A stretch of DNA of 64,000 nt from Pseudacidovorax intermedius (GCF_003350475.1 NZ_QQAV01000001.1:124001-188000), one strand, 5' to 3'. Shown: positions 16,040-26,380, numbered from the stretch's first letter. Translations and numbers: made by a program. The notes: generated by a model not told the origin, from the letters alone.

Positions 16040-17710
16040 ATGCCCTGCCCCGCCCGTCCGTCCTTCCGTGTCTCCGCACTGCGCGCCAGCGCGCTGGCCG
16101 TCACCCTTGCCCTGGGTCTGGGCACTGCACACGCGCAGGAGAAGGTGCTGCGCATCGCCATGACGGCTGCCGACATCCCGCGCACCTCGGGCCAGCCCGA
16201 CCAGGGCTACGAAGGCAACCGCTTCACCGGCATCCCCATGTACGACAGCCTCACGCAGTGGGACCTGAGCTCGGCCACCAAGCCCAGCGTGGTGATCCCC
16301 GACCTGGCCGTGTCGTGGGCGGTGGACGCCAAGGACAAGACCAAGTGGCTCTTCAAGCTGCGCCCCGGCGTCAAGTTCCACGACGGCACGCCCTTCAATG
16401 CCGACGCCGTGGTGTGGAACGTGGGCAAGGTGCTGGACAAGGCCGCACCGCAGTACGACCCGGCCCAGATCGGCGTCACCGCCTCGCGCATGCCGACACT
16501 GCGCACCGCCCGCAAGGTCGACGACCTGACGGTGGAGCTGACCACCAGCGAGCCGGATTCCTTCCTGCCGATCAACCTCACCAATCTGTTCATGGCCTCG
16601 CCGGCCCATTGGCAGAAGAAGTTCGATGCCGTACCCGCCAGCGTGACCGACAAGGCCGAGCGCGCCAAGCAGGCCTGGACCGCCTTCGCCGCCGACCCGT
16701 CGGGCACCGGCCCCTTCAAGGCCTCGAAGTTCGTACCACGCGAACGGCTGGAGATGGTAAAGAACCCCGAGTACTGGGACGCCGCCCGCCGCCCGCAGAT
16801 CGACCGCGTGGTGCTGCTGCCGCTGCCCGAGGCCAACTCGCGCACCGCCGCGCTGCTGTCGGGCCAGGTGGACTGGATCGAGGCGCCCGCGCCCGATGCG
16901 CTGGCCACCATCAAGCAGCGCGGCTTCAAGGTGTATTCCAACCTGCAGCCGCACCTGTGGCCCTGGCAGTTCTCGCTGCTGCCCGATTCGCCCTTCAAGG
17001 ACCTGAAGGTGCGCCAGGCCGCCAACCTGTGCCTCAACCGCGCCGCGCTCAAGGAGTTGCTGGGCGGCATGATGGTCGAGGCCACCGGCATCGCCGAGCC
17101 GGGCGATCCGTGGCGCGGCCACCCCACCTTCCAGATCAAGTACGACGTGCCCGCCGGCCAGAAGCTGATGCAACAGGCCGGCTACTCGGCCGCCAAGCCG
17201 GCAAAGGTGAAGGTGCAGACCTCGGCCTCGGGCTCGGGCCAGATGCAGCCGCTGCCCATGAACGAGTTCATCCAGCAGAACCTGAAGGACTGTTATTTCG
17301 ACGTCGACTTCGACGTGGTGGAGTGGAATACGCTGTTCTCCGGCTGGCGCCTGGGCGCCAAGGACCCGGGCGCACACGGTGCCCATGCCACCAACGTGAG
17401 CGCCGCCACCATGGACCCCTTCTTCGCCATGGTGCGCTTCGTGAGCACCAAGGCGCAGCCGCCGGTGGCGCAGAACTGGGGCTACTACAGCGATCCCAAG
17501 ACCGACGCCCTGGTCGAGAAGGCCCGCACCAGCTTCGACGACAAGTCGCGCGACGCCGCCCTGGCCGAGTTGCATGCCCGCGTGGTGGACGAGGCGCCCT
17601 TCCTCTTCGTCGCGCACGACGTGGGCCCGCGTGCCATTTCGCCCAAGGTGCAGAACGTGGTGCAACCCAAGAGCTGGTTCATCGACATCGCGACGATGAA
17701 GATGCAGTGA
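16040..17710 (+). CDS. ABC transporter substrate-binding protein, family 5 (peptide/nickel/opine type)
   Basis: 556 residues, periplasmic. A signal peptide (about 1-33, ending GTAHAQ) precedes an SBP_bac_5 domain with GVKFHDGTPFNADAVVWN, the family signature near 115-135, and GTGPFK. It captures a peptide-like or small organic ligand for the permeases encoded next. ATG 16040 starts the signal peptide; the longer frame runs through the AT-rich control region. First gene of a run of five importer genes followed by amidase and carbamoylase genes, so the ligand may be an amide or N-carbamoyl compound. Confidence 0.9.
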   Translation: MPCPARPSFRVSALRASALAVTLALGLGTAHAQEKVLRIAMTAADIPRTSGQPDQGYEGNRFTGIPMYDSLTQWDLSSATKPSVVIPDLAVSWAVDAKDKTKWLFKLRPGVKFHDGTPFNADAVVWNVGKVLDKAAPQYDPAQIGVTASRMPTLRTARKVDDLTVELTTSEPDSFLPINLTNLFMASPAHWQKKFDAVPASVTDKAERAKQAWTAFAADPSGTGPFKASKFVPRERLEMVKNPEYWDAARRPQIDRVVLLPLPEANSRTAALLSGQVDWIEAPAPDALATIKQRGFKVYSNLQPHLWPWQFSLLPDSPFKDLKVRQAANLCLNRAALKELLGGMMVEATGIAEPGDPWRGHPTFQIKYDVPAGQKLMQQAGYSAAKPAKVKVQTSASGSGQMQPLPMNEFIQQNLKDCYFDVDFDVVEWNTLFSGWRLGAKDPGAHGAHATNVSAATMDPFFAMVRFVSTKAQPPVAQNWGYYSDPKTDALVEKARTSFDDKSRDAALAELHARVVDEAPFLFVAHDVGPRAISPKVQNVVQPKSWFIDIATMKMQ

Positions 17711-17753
17711 CGGCCCGCAGCCGCTTCACCGAGACGGCCTGAACGAACCCGCC

Positions 17754-18707
17754 ATGCTCGCCTACCTGCTCCGACGCATCCTCTACACCGTGCCCATCAT
17801 GCTGGGCGTGACGCTGGTGTGCTTCGCCCTGGTGCACATCGCACCGGGCGATCCGCTGGTGTCGGTGCTGCCGGCCGATGCTTCGGCCGAGCTGCAGGCG
17901 CAGCTGCGCTCGGTCTACGGCTTCGACCGGCCGCTGCCCGAGCAGTTCGTGCGCTGGGTGTGGCGGGCGCTGCATGGCGACCTGGGCCTGTCCATCGGCA
18001 CCAGCCGACCGGTGGCGGGCGAGGTGCTGCGCGCCGTGGTCAACACGCTGCGGCTGGCGGTGCTGGCCACGGCCATCGGCTTCCTGCTCGGCTCGCTGTT
18101 CGGCTTCGTCGCCGGCTACTTCCGCAACTCCGTCATCGACCGCCTGGCCTCGCTGCTCTCGGTGCTGGGCGTGAGCACGCCGCACTACTGGCTGGGCATG
18201 GTGATGGTGATCGTGTTCTCGTCGCAGCTGATGTGGCTGCCCGCGACCGGCGCCGGCCCGGGCGGCTCGGACCAGTGGGCCTGGGACTGGGCCCATGTGC
18301 AGTTCATGCTGCTGCCGGCGCTGACCATGTCGGTGATCCCCATGGGCATCATCGCGCGCACGGTGCGGGCGCTGGTGGCCGAGCTGCTGGCGCAGGAATT
18401 CATCGTCGGCCTCAAGGCCAAGGGGCTGACGCAGTTGGGCGTCTTCCGCCATGTGGTCAAGAACGCAGCGCCCACCGCGCTGGCGGTGATGGGCCTGCAG
18501 CTGGGCTACCTGCTGGGCGGCTCGATCCTGATCGAGACGGTGTTCTCCTGGCCCGGCACGGGCTTCCTGCTCAACACCGCGATCTTCCAGCGCGACCTGC
18601 CGCTGCTGCAGGGCACGATCCTGGTGCTGGCGCTGTTCTTCGTGCTGCTCAACCTGGCGGTGGACGTGCTGCAGACGCTGCTCGACCCGCGCATCGCCCG
18701 GAGCTGA
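17754..18707 (+). CDS. ABC transporter permease, DppB/OppB type
   Basis: 317 residues with six predicted membrane segments, beginning with the typical MLAYLLRRILYTVPIMLGV N-terminal helix and the HIAPGDP motif. The cytosolic coupling (EAA) loop lies around AQEFIVGLKAKGL. It forms the inner-membrane channel with the next gene product. It starts 43 bp after the binding-protein stop, and the second permease begins 3 bp after its own stop. Confidence 0.9.
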   Translation: MLAYLLRRILYTVPIMLGVTLVCFALVHIAPGDPLVSVLPADASAELQAQLRSVYGFDRPLPEQFVRWVWRALHGDLGLSIGTSRPVAGEVLRAVVNTLRLAVLATAIGFLLGSLFGFVAGYFRNSVIDRLASLLSVLGVSTPHYWLGMVMVIVFSSQLMWLPATGAGPGGSDQWAWDWAHVQFMLLPALTMSVIPMGIIARTVRALVAELLAQEFIVGLKAKGLTQLGVFRHVVKNAAPTALAVMGLQLGYLLGGSILIETVFSWPGTGFLLNTAIFQRDLPLLQGTILVLALFFVLLNLAVDVLQTLLDPRIARS

Positions 18708-18710
18708 TCG

Positions 18711-19604
18711 ATGTCCGCCGTTCTTTCCTCTGCCACCGACGTGCAGCCGCTGCCGGCGCAGCGCACGCGCGGCTACTGGGCCTCGGTGGGTGCGCGCTTC
18801 GTGCGCGACCCGGTGGCCATGGCCGCCGCCATCGTGGTGCTGCTTCTGGTGCTGATGGCGATCTTCGGCCCCTGGCTCGCGCCGGCCGACCCGTACCAGT
18901 CCTCGATGTTCAAGCGCCTCAAGCCGGTCGGCACGCCCGGCCTGCCGCTGGGCAGCGACGAGCTGGGCCGCGACCTGCTGTCGCGCCTGATCGTGGGCGC
19001 GCGGCTGTCGCTGTTCATGGGCATCGCGCCGGTGCTGTGCGCGTTCGTGGTCGGCTCGGGCATCGGCATCCTGGCCGGCTATGCGGGCGGGCTGGTCAAC
19101 ACGGCCATCATGCGCACCATCGACGTGTTCTATGCCTTTCCCTCGGTGCTGCTGGCCATCGCACTGTCGGGCACGCTGGGCGCGGGCATCACCAACTCGC
19201 TGATCTCCCTGACCATCGTGTTCATCCCGCAGATCGCGCGCGTCGCCGAGTCGGTGACCACGCAGGTGCGCGGCCGCGACTACGTGGAGGCGGCGCGCGC
19301 CTCGGGCGCCAGCGGCTTCACCATCGTGCGGGTGCATGTGCTGGGCAATGTGCTCGGGCCCATCTTCGTGTACGCCACCAGCCTGGTGGCGGTGTCGATG
19401 ATCCTGGCCTCGGGCCTGTCCTTCCTGGGCCTGGGCGTGAAGCCGCCGGAGCCCGAGTGGGGCCTGATGCTCAACACGCTGCGCACCGCCATCTACACCC
19501 AGCCGCTGGTGGCGGCGCTGCCGGGCGTGATGATCTTCATCACCTCCATCGCCTTCAACCTCCTTTCCGACGGGCTGCGCTCCGCCATGGACAACAAGGC
19601 ATGA
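18711..19604 (+). CDS. ABC transporter permease, DppC/OppC type
   Basis: 297 residues. A short cytosolic N-terminus leads to a first membrane helix (about 35-55) and a periplasmic stretch with [15 protein letters not shown], the hallmark of DppC-type subunits. Five further helices and the coupling loop [11 protein letters not shown] follow. It pairs with the DppB-type subunit. The stop overlaps the start of the following ATPase gene by 4 bp. Confidence 0.9.
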   Translation: MSAVLSSATDVQPLPAQRTRGYWASVGARFVRDPVAMAAAIVVLLLVLMAIFGPWLAPADPYQSSMFKRLKPVGTPGLPLGSDELGRDLLSRLIVGARLSLFMGIAPVLCAFVVGSGIGILAGYAGGLVNTAIMRTIDVFYAFPSVLLAIALSGTLGAGITNSLISLTIVFIPQIARVAESVTTQVRGRDYVEAARASGASGFTIVRVHVLGNVLGPIFVYATSLVAVSMILASGLSFLGLGVKPPEPEWGLMLNTLRTAIYTQPLVAALPGVMIFITSIAFNLLSDGLRSAMDNKA

Positions 19605-20635
19605 CGATGCACGACGACGACGTGGGCGGCCCGGCGCAGCCGCTGCTCACCATCCGCGGGCTGCAGAAGCACTTCCCGCTCAAAAAGGACCTGCTGGGCC
19701 GCGCGGGCGGCGTGGTGCGCGCGGTGGACGGGGTGGACTTCGAGGTCCTCAAGGGCGAGACGCTGGGCGTGGTGGGCGAATCCGGCTGCGGCAAGAGCAC
19801 CACGGCCCGGCTGCTGATGCACCTGATCGCGCCGACGGCCGGCGAGGTGGTGTTCGACGGACGCGTGGTCGGCTCGCGCGACCTGCCGCTCAAGGACTTC
19901 CGGCGCCAGGTGCAGATGGTGTTCCAGGACAGCTATGCCTCGCTCAATCCGCGGCTGACCATCGAGGACTCCATCGCCTTCGGCCCGCAGGTGCACGGCG
20001 TGCGCCGACGCGAGGCGGTGGAGCGCGCCCGCGACCTGCTGGCCCGCGTGGGGCTGGAGCCCTCGCGCTTTGCCGAGCGCTGGCCGCATGAGCTGTCGGG
20101 CGGGCAGCGCCAGCGGGTCAACATCGCCCGCGCGCTGGCGCTGCAGCCGCGGCTGGTGATCCTGGACGAGGCCGTCTCGGCGCTGGACAAGTCGGTGGAG
20201 GCGCAAGTCATCAACCTGCTGCAGCAGCTCAAGGCCGAGTTCGGCCTCACCTATGTCTTCATCAGCCACGACCTGCACGTGGTGCGCTACATGAGCGACC
20301 GCGTGATGGTGATGTACCTGGGCCAGGTGGCCGAGGTCGGCCCGGCCGATGCGCTCTACGATGAGCCGGCACACCCGTACACGCAGGCGCTGCTGTCCTC
20401 CATGCCCTCCATGGACCCGGACCGCCGCACCGAGGAGGCGCCGCTGGCCGGCGACCCGCCCAATCCCATCGACCCGCCCTCGGGTTGCCGCTTCCATCCG
20501 CGCTGCGCCCATGCCGCGCCCGTGTGCAGCCAGCGCGCGCCCGTGCTGCTGCCGGTGGCGCCGCTGCGCGTCGCGCGTTGTCTGGTGCACGAAGCCGGCA
20601 GCGGCCATCCGCTGGCGCCGGCACTGGCTGCATGA
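19601..20635 (+). CDS. ABC transporter ATP-binding protein, DppF/OppF type
   Basis: 344 residues. Walker A is GESGCGKST near 64-72, the Q-loop is [13 protein letters not shown], the ABC signature is LSGGQRQRV, Walker B is [12 protein letters not shown], and the H-loop is FISHD. The C-terminal OppC/oligopeptide extension has the Cys-containing [10 protein letters not shown] motif of this class. It energises the importer as one of two distinct ATPases. ATG 19601 overlaps the preceding stop and the first MTM is followed closely by homology. Its own stop overlaps the next start. Confidence 0.9.
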   Translation: MTMHDDDVGGPAQPLLTIRGLQKHFPLKKDLLGRAGGVVRAVDGVDFEVLKGETLGVVGESGCGKSTTARLLMHLIAPTAGEVVFDGRVVGSRDLPLKDFRRQVQMVFQDSYASLNPRLTIEDSIAFGPQVHGVRRREAVERARDLLARVGLEPSRFAERWPHELSGGQRQRVNIARALALQPRLVILDEAVSALDKSVEAQVINLLQQLKAEFGLTYVFISHDLHVVRYMSDRVMVMYLGQVAEVGPADALYDEPAHPYTQALLSSMPSMDPDRRTEEAPLAGDPPNPIDPPSGCRFHPRCAHAAPVCSQRAPVLLPVAPLRVARCLVHEAGSGHPLAPALAA

Positions 20636-21666
20636 AGCCAATGAGTTCCATGACCGACCTCCAAGACACCCAGCATCCGCTCGTCCGCGTGCACGACCTG
20701 AGCGTCACCTTCACCGGCGGCCGCAAGCCGGTGCAGGCCGTCAGCGGCGTGAGCCTGGAGGTGCGCCGCGGCGAGGTGGTGGCGCTGATCGGCGAGTCGG
20801 GCTCGGGCAAGAGCGTCACGCTGCGCACGCTGCTGCGCCTTCATCCCGAGCGGCGCACCCGCATCGGCGGCCAGGTGCAGGTGGCAGGGCGCGACGTGCT
20901 GGCCATGTCGGGCCGCGAACTGTCGGCGTACCGCGGCAAGGTGGCGTCGATGATCTTCCAGGAGCCCCTGCTGGCGCTCGACCCGGTCTACCCCGTCGGC
21001 GCGCAGATCGTCGAATCGCTGCGCCGTCACGAAGGTCTGGACAAGGCCGCCGCCCATGCGCGTGCGCTGGCCCTGTTCGAGCGCGTGCGCATCCCCAGCC
21101 CCGAGCGGCGGCTGGCCGCCTATCCACACGAGATGTCCGGCGGCATGCGCCAGCGCGCCATGATCGCGCTGGCCCTGGCCTGCAACCCGCAGCTGCTGCT
21201 GGCCGACGAGCCCACCACCGCACTCGACGCCACGGTGCAGATCCAGATCCTGCTGCTGCTGCGCGAGCTGCAGCGCGACCTGGGCCTGGCCGCCATCTTC
21301 GTCACCCACGACATCGGCGCCGCCGTCGAGGTGGCCGACCGCATCGCCGTGATGTATGCCGGCCGCATCGTGGAGGAAGGCACGGCGCGCGAGCTGATCC
21401 ACCGGCCGCGCCACCCCTACACCATCGCCCTGCTGCGCAGCCGGGCCCATGGCGCCATGGACCGCGGCACGCCGCTGGGCACCATCGCCGGCGCACCGCC
21501 AGACCTGGCCGCATTGCCGCCGGGCTGCGCCTTCGCGCCCCGCTGCACGCTGGCCACCGAGGCCTGCCTGGACGGCCAGCCGCGCGTCGTCCAGTTCGAC
21601 CCGGGCCACCGCGCCCGCTGCAACCGCACCGACGAGACCGCCGGCCTCGCGCCCGCACTCGCCTGA
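20632..21666 (+). CDS. ABC transporter ATP-binding protein, DppD/OppD type
   Basis: 344 residues. Walker [11 protein letters not shown]-loop MIFQEP, signature [12 protein letters not shown], Walker [13 protein letters not shown] and H-loop FVTHD are all present, as is the C-terminal CAFAPRC cysteine motif. This is the second ATPase of the importer; DppD/DppF heterodimers are the rule. The ATG at 20632 overlaps the previous stop; ATG 20641 is an alternative start. It is unusual only in that the DppF-type gene precedes the DppD-type gene. Confidence 0.9.
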   Translation: MKPMSSMTDLQDTQHPLVRVHDLSVTFTGGRKPVQAVSGVSLEVRRGEVVALIGESGSGKSVTLRTLLRLHPERRTRIGGQVQVAGRDVLAMSGRELSAYRGKVASMIFQEPLLALDPVYPVGAQIVESLRRHEGLDKAAAHARALALFERVRIPSPERRLAAYPHEMSGGMRQRAMIALALACNPQLLLADEPTTALDATVQIQILLLLRELQRDLGLAAIFVTHDIGAAVEVADRIAVMYAGRIVEEGTARELIHRPRHPYTIALLRSRAHGAMDRGTPLGTIAGAPPDLAALPPGCAFAPRCTLATEACLDGQPRVVQFDPGHRARCNRTDETAGLAPALA

Positions 21667-21681
21667 ACCCTCGCGTCTTCC

Positions 21682-22863
21682 ATGCCCCTGCACGATCCCG
21701 CCCACGCCTTCGTTCCCTACCCCGACACGCCGGTGCCGCATGCCGCCACCGGGCCGCTGGCGGGCCTGACCTTCGGGGTGAAGGACCTGTTCGACGTCGC
21801 GGGCTACCCCACCGGCGGCGGCAGCCCCATCGTGCTGGCGATGTCGGGCATCAAGACCCGCACCGCACCCACGGTGCAGAAGCTGCTCGATGCCGGCGCG
21901 GCCTTGGCCGGCAAGACGGTGACCGACGAACTCGCCTTCTCGATGAACGGTGACAACGCGCATTTCGGCGCGCCGGTCAACGGCGCGGTGCCGGGGCGCA
22001 TCAGCGGCGGCTCGTCATCAGGCTCGGCCTCCGCCGTGTCCAACGGCCTGTGCGACTTCGCGCTGGGCACCGACACCGGCGGCTCGGTGCGCGCCCCGGC
22101 CAATCATTGCGGCCTGGTCGGCCTTCGCCCCACCCACGGCCGTGTCAGCCTGGAAGGCGCGCTGGACCTCGCCCCCAGCCTGGACACCTGTGGCTGGTTC
22201 GCGCGCGACATCGGCACCTTCGCCCGCGTGGCCGACGTGCTGCTCGGCGACGACGCGGCCCCGCTGCCCGCCGCGCCCCGCCTGCTGCGGCCCACCGACG
22301 TCTGGGCGCTGGCCACGCCCGAAGCCGCCGAAGCGCTGCAGCCGGCAACGGCGCAGGTGGAAAAGGTCTTCGGCACCGCCGCGCCGGTCGACGCCGCGCT
22401 GGAGAGCTTCGACGCCATGTACTGGCACTTCCGCCACATCCAGGGCCGCGAAGCCTGGATGACCGACGGCCCACTGATCGAACGCTTTGCCCCGCCCCTG
22501 GGCCCGGGCGTGAAGGAGCGCTTCGCCTTCTCGCGCGCCGTGACCGATGCGCAGGTGGCCGAGGCCCAGGCCTTCCGCACCCGCTTCCGCGCCCACCTGG
22601 CCGCGCTGCTGGGCGAGGACGGCGTGCTGGTGATGCCCTGCATGCCCGACATCGCGCCGCTGCGCAGCGACCCCGACGCGGCGCTGGAGGACTACCGCAA
22701 CCGCGCGATCCGCCTGCTGTGCCTGGCCGGCCTTGCGGGATTCCCGCAGCTGTCGCTGCCGCTCGCGCGGCGAGACGATGCGCCGCTGGGCCTGTCGCTG
22801 CTGGGTCCGGCCGGCAGCGACCGCAGCCTCGTTGCGCTGGCCGAACAACTGTCCGCACGCTGA
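21682..22863 (+). CDS. Amidase (amidase-signature family)
   Basis: 393 residues, a short member of the AS family, which hydrolyse amides with a Ser-cisSer-Lys triad. The triad is visible: Lys34 (GVKDLFDV), the Ser run at 111-113 in GGSSSGSAS, and nucleophile Ser135 in GTDTGGSVR. No signal peptide, so cytosolic. It begins 15 bp after the importer ATPase and is followed within 27 bp by a carbamoylase-type gene, which indicates that the imported compound carries an amide or ureido group. Which amide cannot be told. Confidence 0.9.
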   Translation: MPLHDPAHAFVPYPDTPVPHAATGPLAGLTFGVKDLFDVAGYPTGGGSPIVLAMSGIKTRTAPTVQKLLDAGAALAGKTVTDELAFSMNGDNAHFGAPVNGAVPGRISGGSSSGSASAVSNGLCDFALGTDTGGSVRAPANHCGLVGLRPTHGRVSLEGALDLAPSLDTCGWFARDIGTFARVADVLLGDDAAPLPAAPRLLRPTDVWALATPEAAEALQPATAQVEKVFGTAAPVDAALESFDAMYWHFRHIQGREAWMTDGPLIERFAPPLGPGVKERFAFSRAVTDAQVAEAQAFRTRFRAHLAALLGEDGVLVMPCMPDIAPLRSDPDAALEDYRNRAIRLLCLAGLAGFPQLSLPLARRDDAPLGLSLLGPAGSDRSLVALAEQLSAR

Positions 22864-22890
22864 GCACGCCTGCGGCCCCACCGAACCACC

Positions 22891-24168
22891 ATGACCACCG
22901 CCACCCCGACCCTGGACCGCCCGCTCGCCATCGACGGCGAACGCCTCTGGCAATCGCTGATGACGCTGGCGCGCATCGGCGCCACCGACAAGGGCGGCGT
23001 CTGCCGCCTGGCTCTCACCGACCTCGACCGGCAGGGCCGCCAGCTCTTCCTGCGCTGGGCGCAGGAGCTGGGCTGCAGCGTGCGCGTCGATGCCATCGGC
23101 AACCTCTTCGTGCGCCGCGAAGGCAGCGACCCCACGCGGCCCGCCGTGGCCACCGGCAGCCACATCGACACGCAGCCCACGGGCGGCAAGTTCGACGGCA
23201 ACTATGGCGTGCTGGCCGGGCTGGAGGTGCTGCGCACGCTGCAGGATGCCGGCATCCGCACCGTGGCGCCGCTGGAGGTGTGCGTGTGGACCAACGAGGA
23301 AGGCTCGCGTTTCGTCCCCGTGATGATGGGCTCGGGCGTGTATGCCGATGCCTTCACGCTCGACCATGCGCTGTCGGCTTGTGACCGCGACGGCATCTCC
23401 GTGGCCCAGGCCCTGGCGTCCACCGGCTTCGCCGGACCGGCACCGGCCGCCGTGAGCGCCGGCGCGCCGCGCTTCGGCGCCTACTTCGAGGCCCACATCG
23501 AGCAGGGCCCGGTGCTCGAAGACGCCGATGTGCCGCTGGGCGTGGTCACCGGCGCGCTGGGCCAGCGCTGGTACGACGTGATCGTGACCGGCCAGGAGGC
23601 CCATGCCGGCCCCACCCCCATGCGCCTGCGCCGTGACGCGCTGCAGGCCGCCACCGGCCTGATGCAGGAGGTGGTCGCCATCGCCATGGAGGAGCAGCCG
23701 CACGGCCGCGGCACCGTGGGCTATGTGCAGGTGCACCCCAACTCGCGCAACGTCATTCCCGGCCGCGTGACCTTCACGGTGGACCTGCGCCATGGCGACG
23801 ATGAAGGCCTGAGCCGCATGGACGCACGCCTGCGCGCCGCCTGCGCCGCGCTGCAGGCCGAGGGGCGCGTGAGCGTGTCGGTGGAACAGACCGTGTACTT
23901 CCCGCCCGTGCAGTTCACGCCCCAACTGGTGGCGGCCGTGCGCGAGGGCGCCGAACGCGCCGGCCTGCCGCACCAGGACATCGTGAGCGGCGCCGGCCAC
24001 GACGCGGTCTACGTCGCCCGCGTGGCGCCGGCCGCCATGATCTTCGTGCCCTGCAAGGACGGCATCTCGCACAACGAGATCGAGGACGCGCGCCCCGAGC
24101 ACCTGGCCGCCGGCTGCAACGTGCTGCTGCATGCGATGCTGGCGCAGGCGGGCGTCGCGCAGCGGTAG
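22891..24168 (+). CDS. M20-family amidohydrolase: N-carbamoyl-L-amino-acid hydrolase / allantoate amidohydrolase type
   Basis: 425 residues of the AtzG-free carbamoylase/AllC branch of the M20/M28 metal hydrolases. Metal-site motifs: GSHIDTQPTGGKFDGNYG (His and Asp ligands near 91-102), TNEEGSRF with the catalytic Glu pair, and EAHIEQGPVLE. The C-terminal VSGAGHDAVY supplies the last His. The dimerisation lid domain lies about 215-330 (GQEAHAGPTPM, NVIPG). Such enzymes remove carbamoyl groups from N-carbamoyl amino acids, ureidoglycine/allantoate or beta-ureidopropionate. Last gene of the IclR-importer-amidase run; no terminator recognised. Confidence 0.9.
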   Translation: MTTATPTLDRPLAIDGERLWQSLMTLARIGATDKGGVCRLALTDLDRQGRQLFLRWAQELGCSVRVDAIGNLFVRREGSDPTRPAVATGSHIDTQPTGGKFDGNYGVLAGLEVLRTLQDAGIRTVAPLEVCVWTNEEGSRFVPVMMGSGVYADAFTLDHALSACDRDGISVAQALASTGFAGPAPAAVSAGAPRFGAYFEAHIEQGPVLEDADVPLGVVTGALGQRWYDVIVTGQEAHAGPTPMRLRRDALQAATGLMQEVVAIAMEEQPHGRGTVGYVQVHPNSRNVIPGRVTFTVDLRHGDDEGLSRMDARLRAACAALQAEGRVSVSVEQTVYFPPVQFTPQLVAAVREGAERAGLPHQDIVSGAGHDAVYVARVAPAAMIFVPCKDGISHNEIEDARPEHLAAGCNVLLHAMLAQAGVAQR

Positions 24169-24311
24169 ACGCCAGGGCGCGGTGGGTCAGGGGCTGGCGG
24201 AAGAGCCGGGGGCTGGCGTGAAACTGGCCCTGCAGCACGCACAAGTGACCGGCTTCCGGTAGCGCTGCAAGGCGTCGTCTCGGCACGCAAGCATCGCCGC
24301 ACGGGCATCAG

Positions 24312-26297
24312 TCAGCTTCTGTCGAACACCCGCCGATAGCGCACATGCCCGCCGAGCTCACGACGCGTATCGTTGGTGACCAGGCGCACCGCGCCGCTGG
24401 TCACCAGGTCTTCCATTGCGAGCAATTGCTTGCGGTCGGCATCCTTGACCAGGGGGTACTCGCCGGGATGTTCCTGCTGGTAGGCGTGAATACGCAATTC
24501 GAGCTGGGAGAGCGACTCGACAGCCGCCGCCTCGATCTGCTCAGGCGTCAGTGCCATGCGGCCCTGCTTGACCAGCTCCTGCAGGCGATGCTGGGCACTG
24601 TCGACCTTCCGCGCCACCTGCGCGATCTTTTCACGACGGTCCGCTTGCGTCAGAGGCCCGAGCATGTAGAAGGACGCATGCGAATCGTGCACCATCTCAT
24701 CGAAAAATCGGCAGATATCCGGTGGTAGGGGCCGATCGCGGCGCTGCAGCATGTCTGCCCTCACCTTCAGAAAGTCCCGCTGCTCGGGCAACATACGCGG
24801 TAGAGGCCGGCCGTTATCTGGCGGCGGGTCCGCCTCGAGCCGCTCGGCAGCCAGTGCCTTGAAGACATCCGAGGTGAAATCGCCTTCGCTCTCCCACATG
24901 TCGATCTTGTCTTGAGCGCCTGCCTGCTGATAACTTGGCAAGTGGTCGATAGCTCCCATGTACTGCAGTCGCCAACGCCAGTAGATGCGCATGTGGGCCC
25001 TCAATTGATCTTCCACGCTGCCATTCACCTCCGCGGTATAGGCACGATAGGCATTGAAGAGCGACAGGCAATCCGGGTGAACTTCAAGGTCTGCGGCCAC
25101 GGCATCGCCGTTGGCCGTCTGGCGCAACTGCCGGACTGATTGCAGGGGCACGCTCGACAGGATGGCCTGACGATACATGTCGAGCAGAGGAACCTGGGAC
25201 AGCAGCTTGGCGCGAGATCCACTCGCCTTGCCCTGGCAGCCCGGGTCGTAACCCCCGCCGACGTTCGAATGCGCCCCGGGATAGACGCGCTCGATGCAGT
25301 TCGAGGGATAGACCTCGCCCTCGCGCGCCGTGGAGAGCGGAAAGTTCATGCGAATCTCGTGCGCGGCGCAAAGGTGCACTGTCCGCGCCACGCTCGGCGG
25401 AACGGCCAGCGTGCCGTTCGCCCACCCCCCTAGGCCGCGCCAGAAAGGCGACGAGTCCGCCAGCCCCACGGAGGCGACGGTGTCGAAAAGACCGAGAAAG
25501 GCAATGCGCAATGGCACCCCTGCGAGGGTGTAGCCCTGTGGTGTGGACTGCAGCAGGATATGGTGAACGAAGTGGCAGAAGGCTCGCGCCTGCGCGGCAC
25601 CACGCGAGAAGCCGAACACATGCAGGTTGACTTGTGCAAGGCGACGTTGCGGCCCCTGGTCCTCCAGGGCTCGCTGAAGCTGCTGCAGCTTTCCAACCTG
25701 CGGGGCGGTCGGGGGGTAGTTGCCCTCACCGGGAGGCGAGGAGGGAGCGCCCTGAAAGAACAATCGCTTGCCGTCCATGTTGGCGTGGGGAACAAGGCCG
25801 GCATGCAGGGGATAGGTCGTCGCGTGACGCGTCAAATCCTTGTTTTCAAACATGACCCGCCGAGTTAGGGAGCGATGCATCGCATTCAGCACCTGCAATA
25901 ACGCCCAGTTGATGCGCGCATCGCCCCCTGTGGCCTGCGATTTTCCGGAAGGCGTTTCCGCTCTTTCATTGACCTCAGGACAAGGCGTTCCCACGCCCGG
26001 AATGTAGAACCGGTAGTAGCCGTTCTCCGGGTCAAGTTTGAAGGCGTCATGCAGCACTACAACGTTGCTGTGACTGCACCTGTTCGCATCGCCAGTTTGC
26101 GCGAGAACGTCCACCTGGTCCCGCTGCTTGTTGTTGTTGGTGCCATCGAAGAAGATGCCCACATGAATCACCGTGGAGCAATCAGGGCGCTTGGTGAAAT
26201 CCGGCGCATACGGCATGGACTCGATGCGCTTCATTGTTTCCAGCACAGTCAAGGGTCGATCGGCTGGCTGGGCGAGAGGCAGAGGTGTGACAGACAT
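24312..26297 (-). CDS. DUF2235 (Tle1-like) phospholipase, probable type VI secretion effector
   Basis: 661 residues with an alpha/beta-hydrolase DUF2235 domain in the first 360. VGIFFDGTNNN (47-57) is the family opening. Nucleophile Ser231 is in GFSRGAAQ, Asp272 in FDTVAS and His343 in GAHSNVGGGY, a complete lipase triad in the Tle1 layout. Residues 360-661 are a family-specific C-terminal region rich in helices. No signal peptide, as expected for type VI cargo. Tle1 enzymes cleave phospholipids in the periplasm of a rival cell. Immediately upstream on the same strand lie three DUF3304 lipoproteins, likely immunity proteins. GC is visibly lower than in flanking genes. No VgrG, PAAR or sheath gene is in the window. 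Confidence 0.85.
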   Translation of the reverse strand: MSVTPLPLAQPADRPLTVLETMKRIESMPYAPDFTKRPDCSTVIHVGIFFDGTNNNKQRDQVDVLAQTGDANRCSHSNVVVLHDAFKLDPENGYYRFYIPGVGTPCPEVNERAETPSGKSQATGGDARINWALLQVLNAMHRSLTRRVMFENKDLTRHATTYPLHAGLVPHANMDGKRLFFQGAPSSPPGEGNYPPTAPQVGKLQQLQRALEDQGPQRRLAQVNLHVFGFSRGAAQARAFCHFVHHILLQSTPQGYTLAGVPLRIAFLGLFDTVASVGLADSSPFWRGLGGWANGTLAVPPSVARTVHLCAAHEIRMNFPLSTAREGEVYPSNCIERVYPGAHSNVGGGYDPGCQGKASGSRAKLLSQVPLLDMYRQAILSSVPLQSVRQLRQTANGDAVAADLEVHPDCLSLFNAYRAYTAEVNGSVEDQLRAHMRIYWRWRLQYMGAIDHLPSYQQAGAQDKIDMWESEGDFTSDVFKALAAERLEADPPPDNGRPLPRMLPEQRDFLKVRADMLQRRDRPLPPDICRFFDEMVHDSHASFYMLGPLTQADRREKIAQVARKVDSAQHRLQELVKQGRMALTPEQIEAAAVESLSQLELRIHAYQQEHPGEYPLVKDADRKQLLAMEDLVTSGAVRLVTNDTRRELGGHVRYRRVFDRS

Positions 26298-26380
26298 ACA
26301 GGCTCGTGTTGTTGAGAAGTGAAGATCGCGTTCCGAGCTAAAGCGGGATCAATCGCTGTGCGCAGGTCGCCTCGGATAGC
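26249..26380. repeat. 132-bp direct repeat, copy A (effector start to immunity-1 stop region)
   Basis: Covers the first 49 bp of the effector gene, the short intergenic gap and the last 32 bp of immunity gene 1. It recurs at 26957-27088, exactly 708 bp away, with only a handful of mismatches. It marks the edge of a tandem duplication. Confidence 0.9.

Noticed and set aside
14972-17665. An 897-codon minus-strand open frame over the IclR and binding-protein genes
   Set aside because: It is a shadow of well-supported genes on the opposite strand with no recognisable domain.
24169-24311. A possible gene or terminator between the carbamoylase and the lipase genes
   Set aside because: No open frame with a start signal; complementary ACGCCAG and CTGGCGT segments are too far apart and have no T-run.
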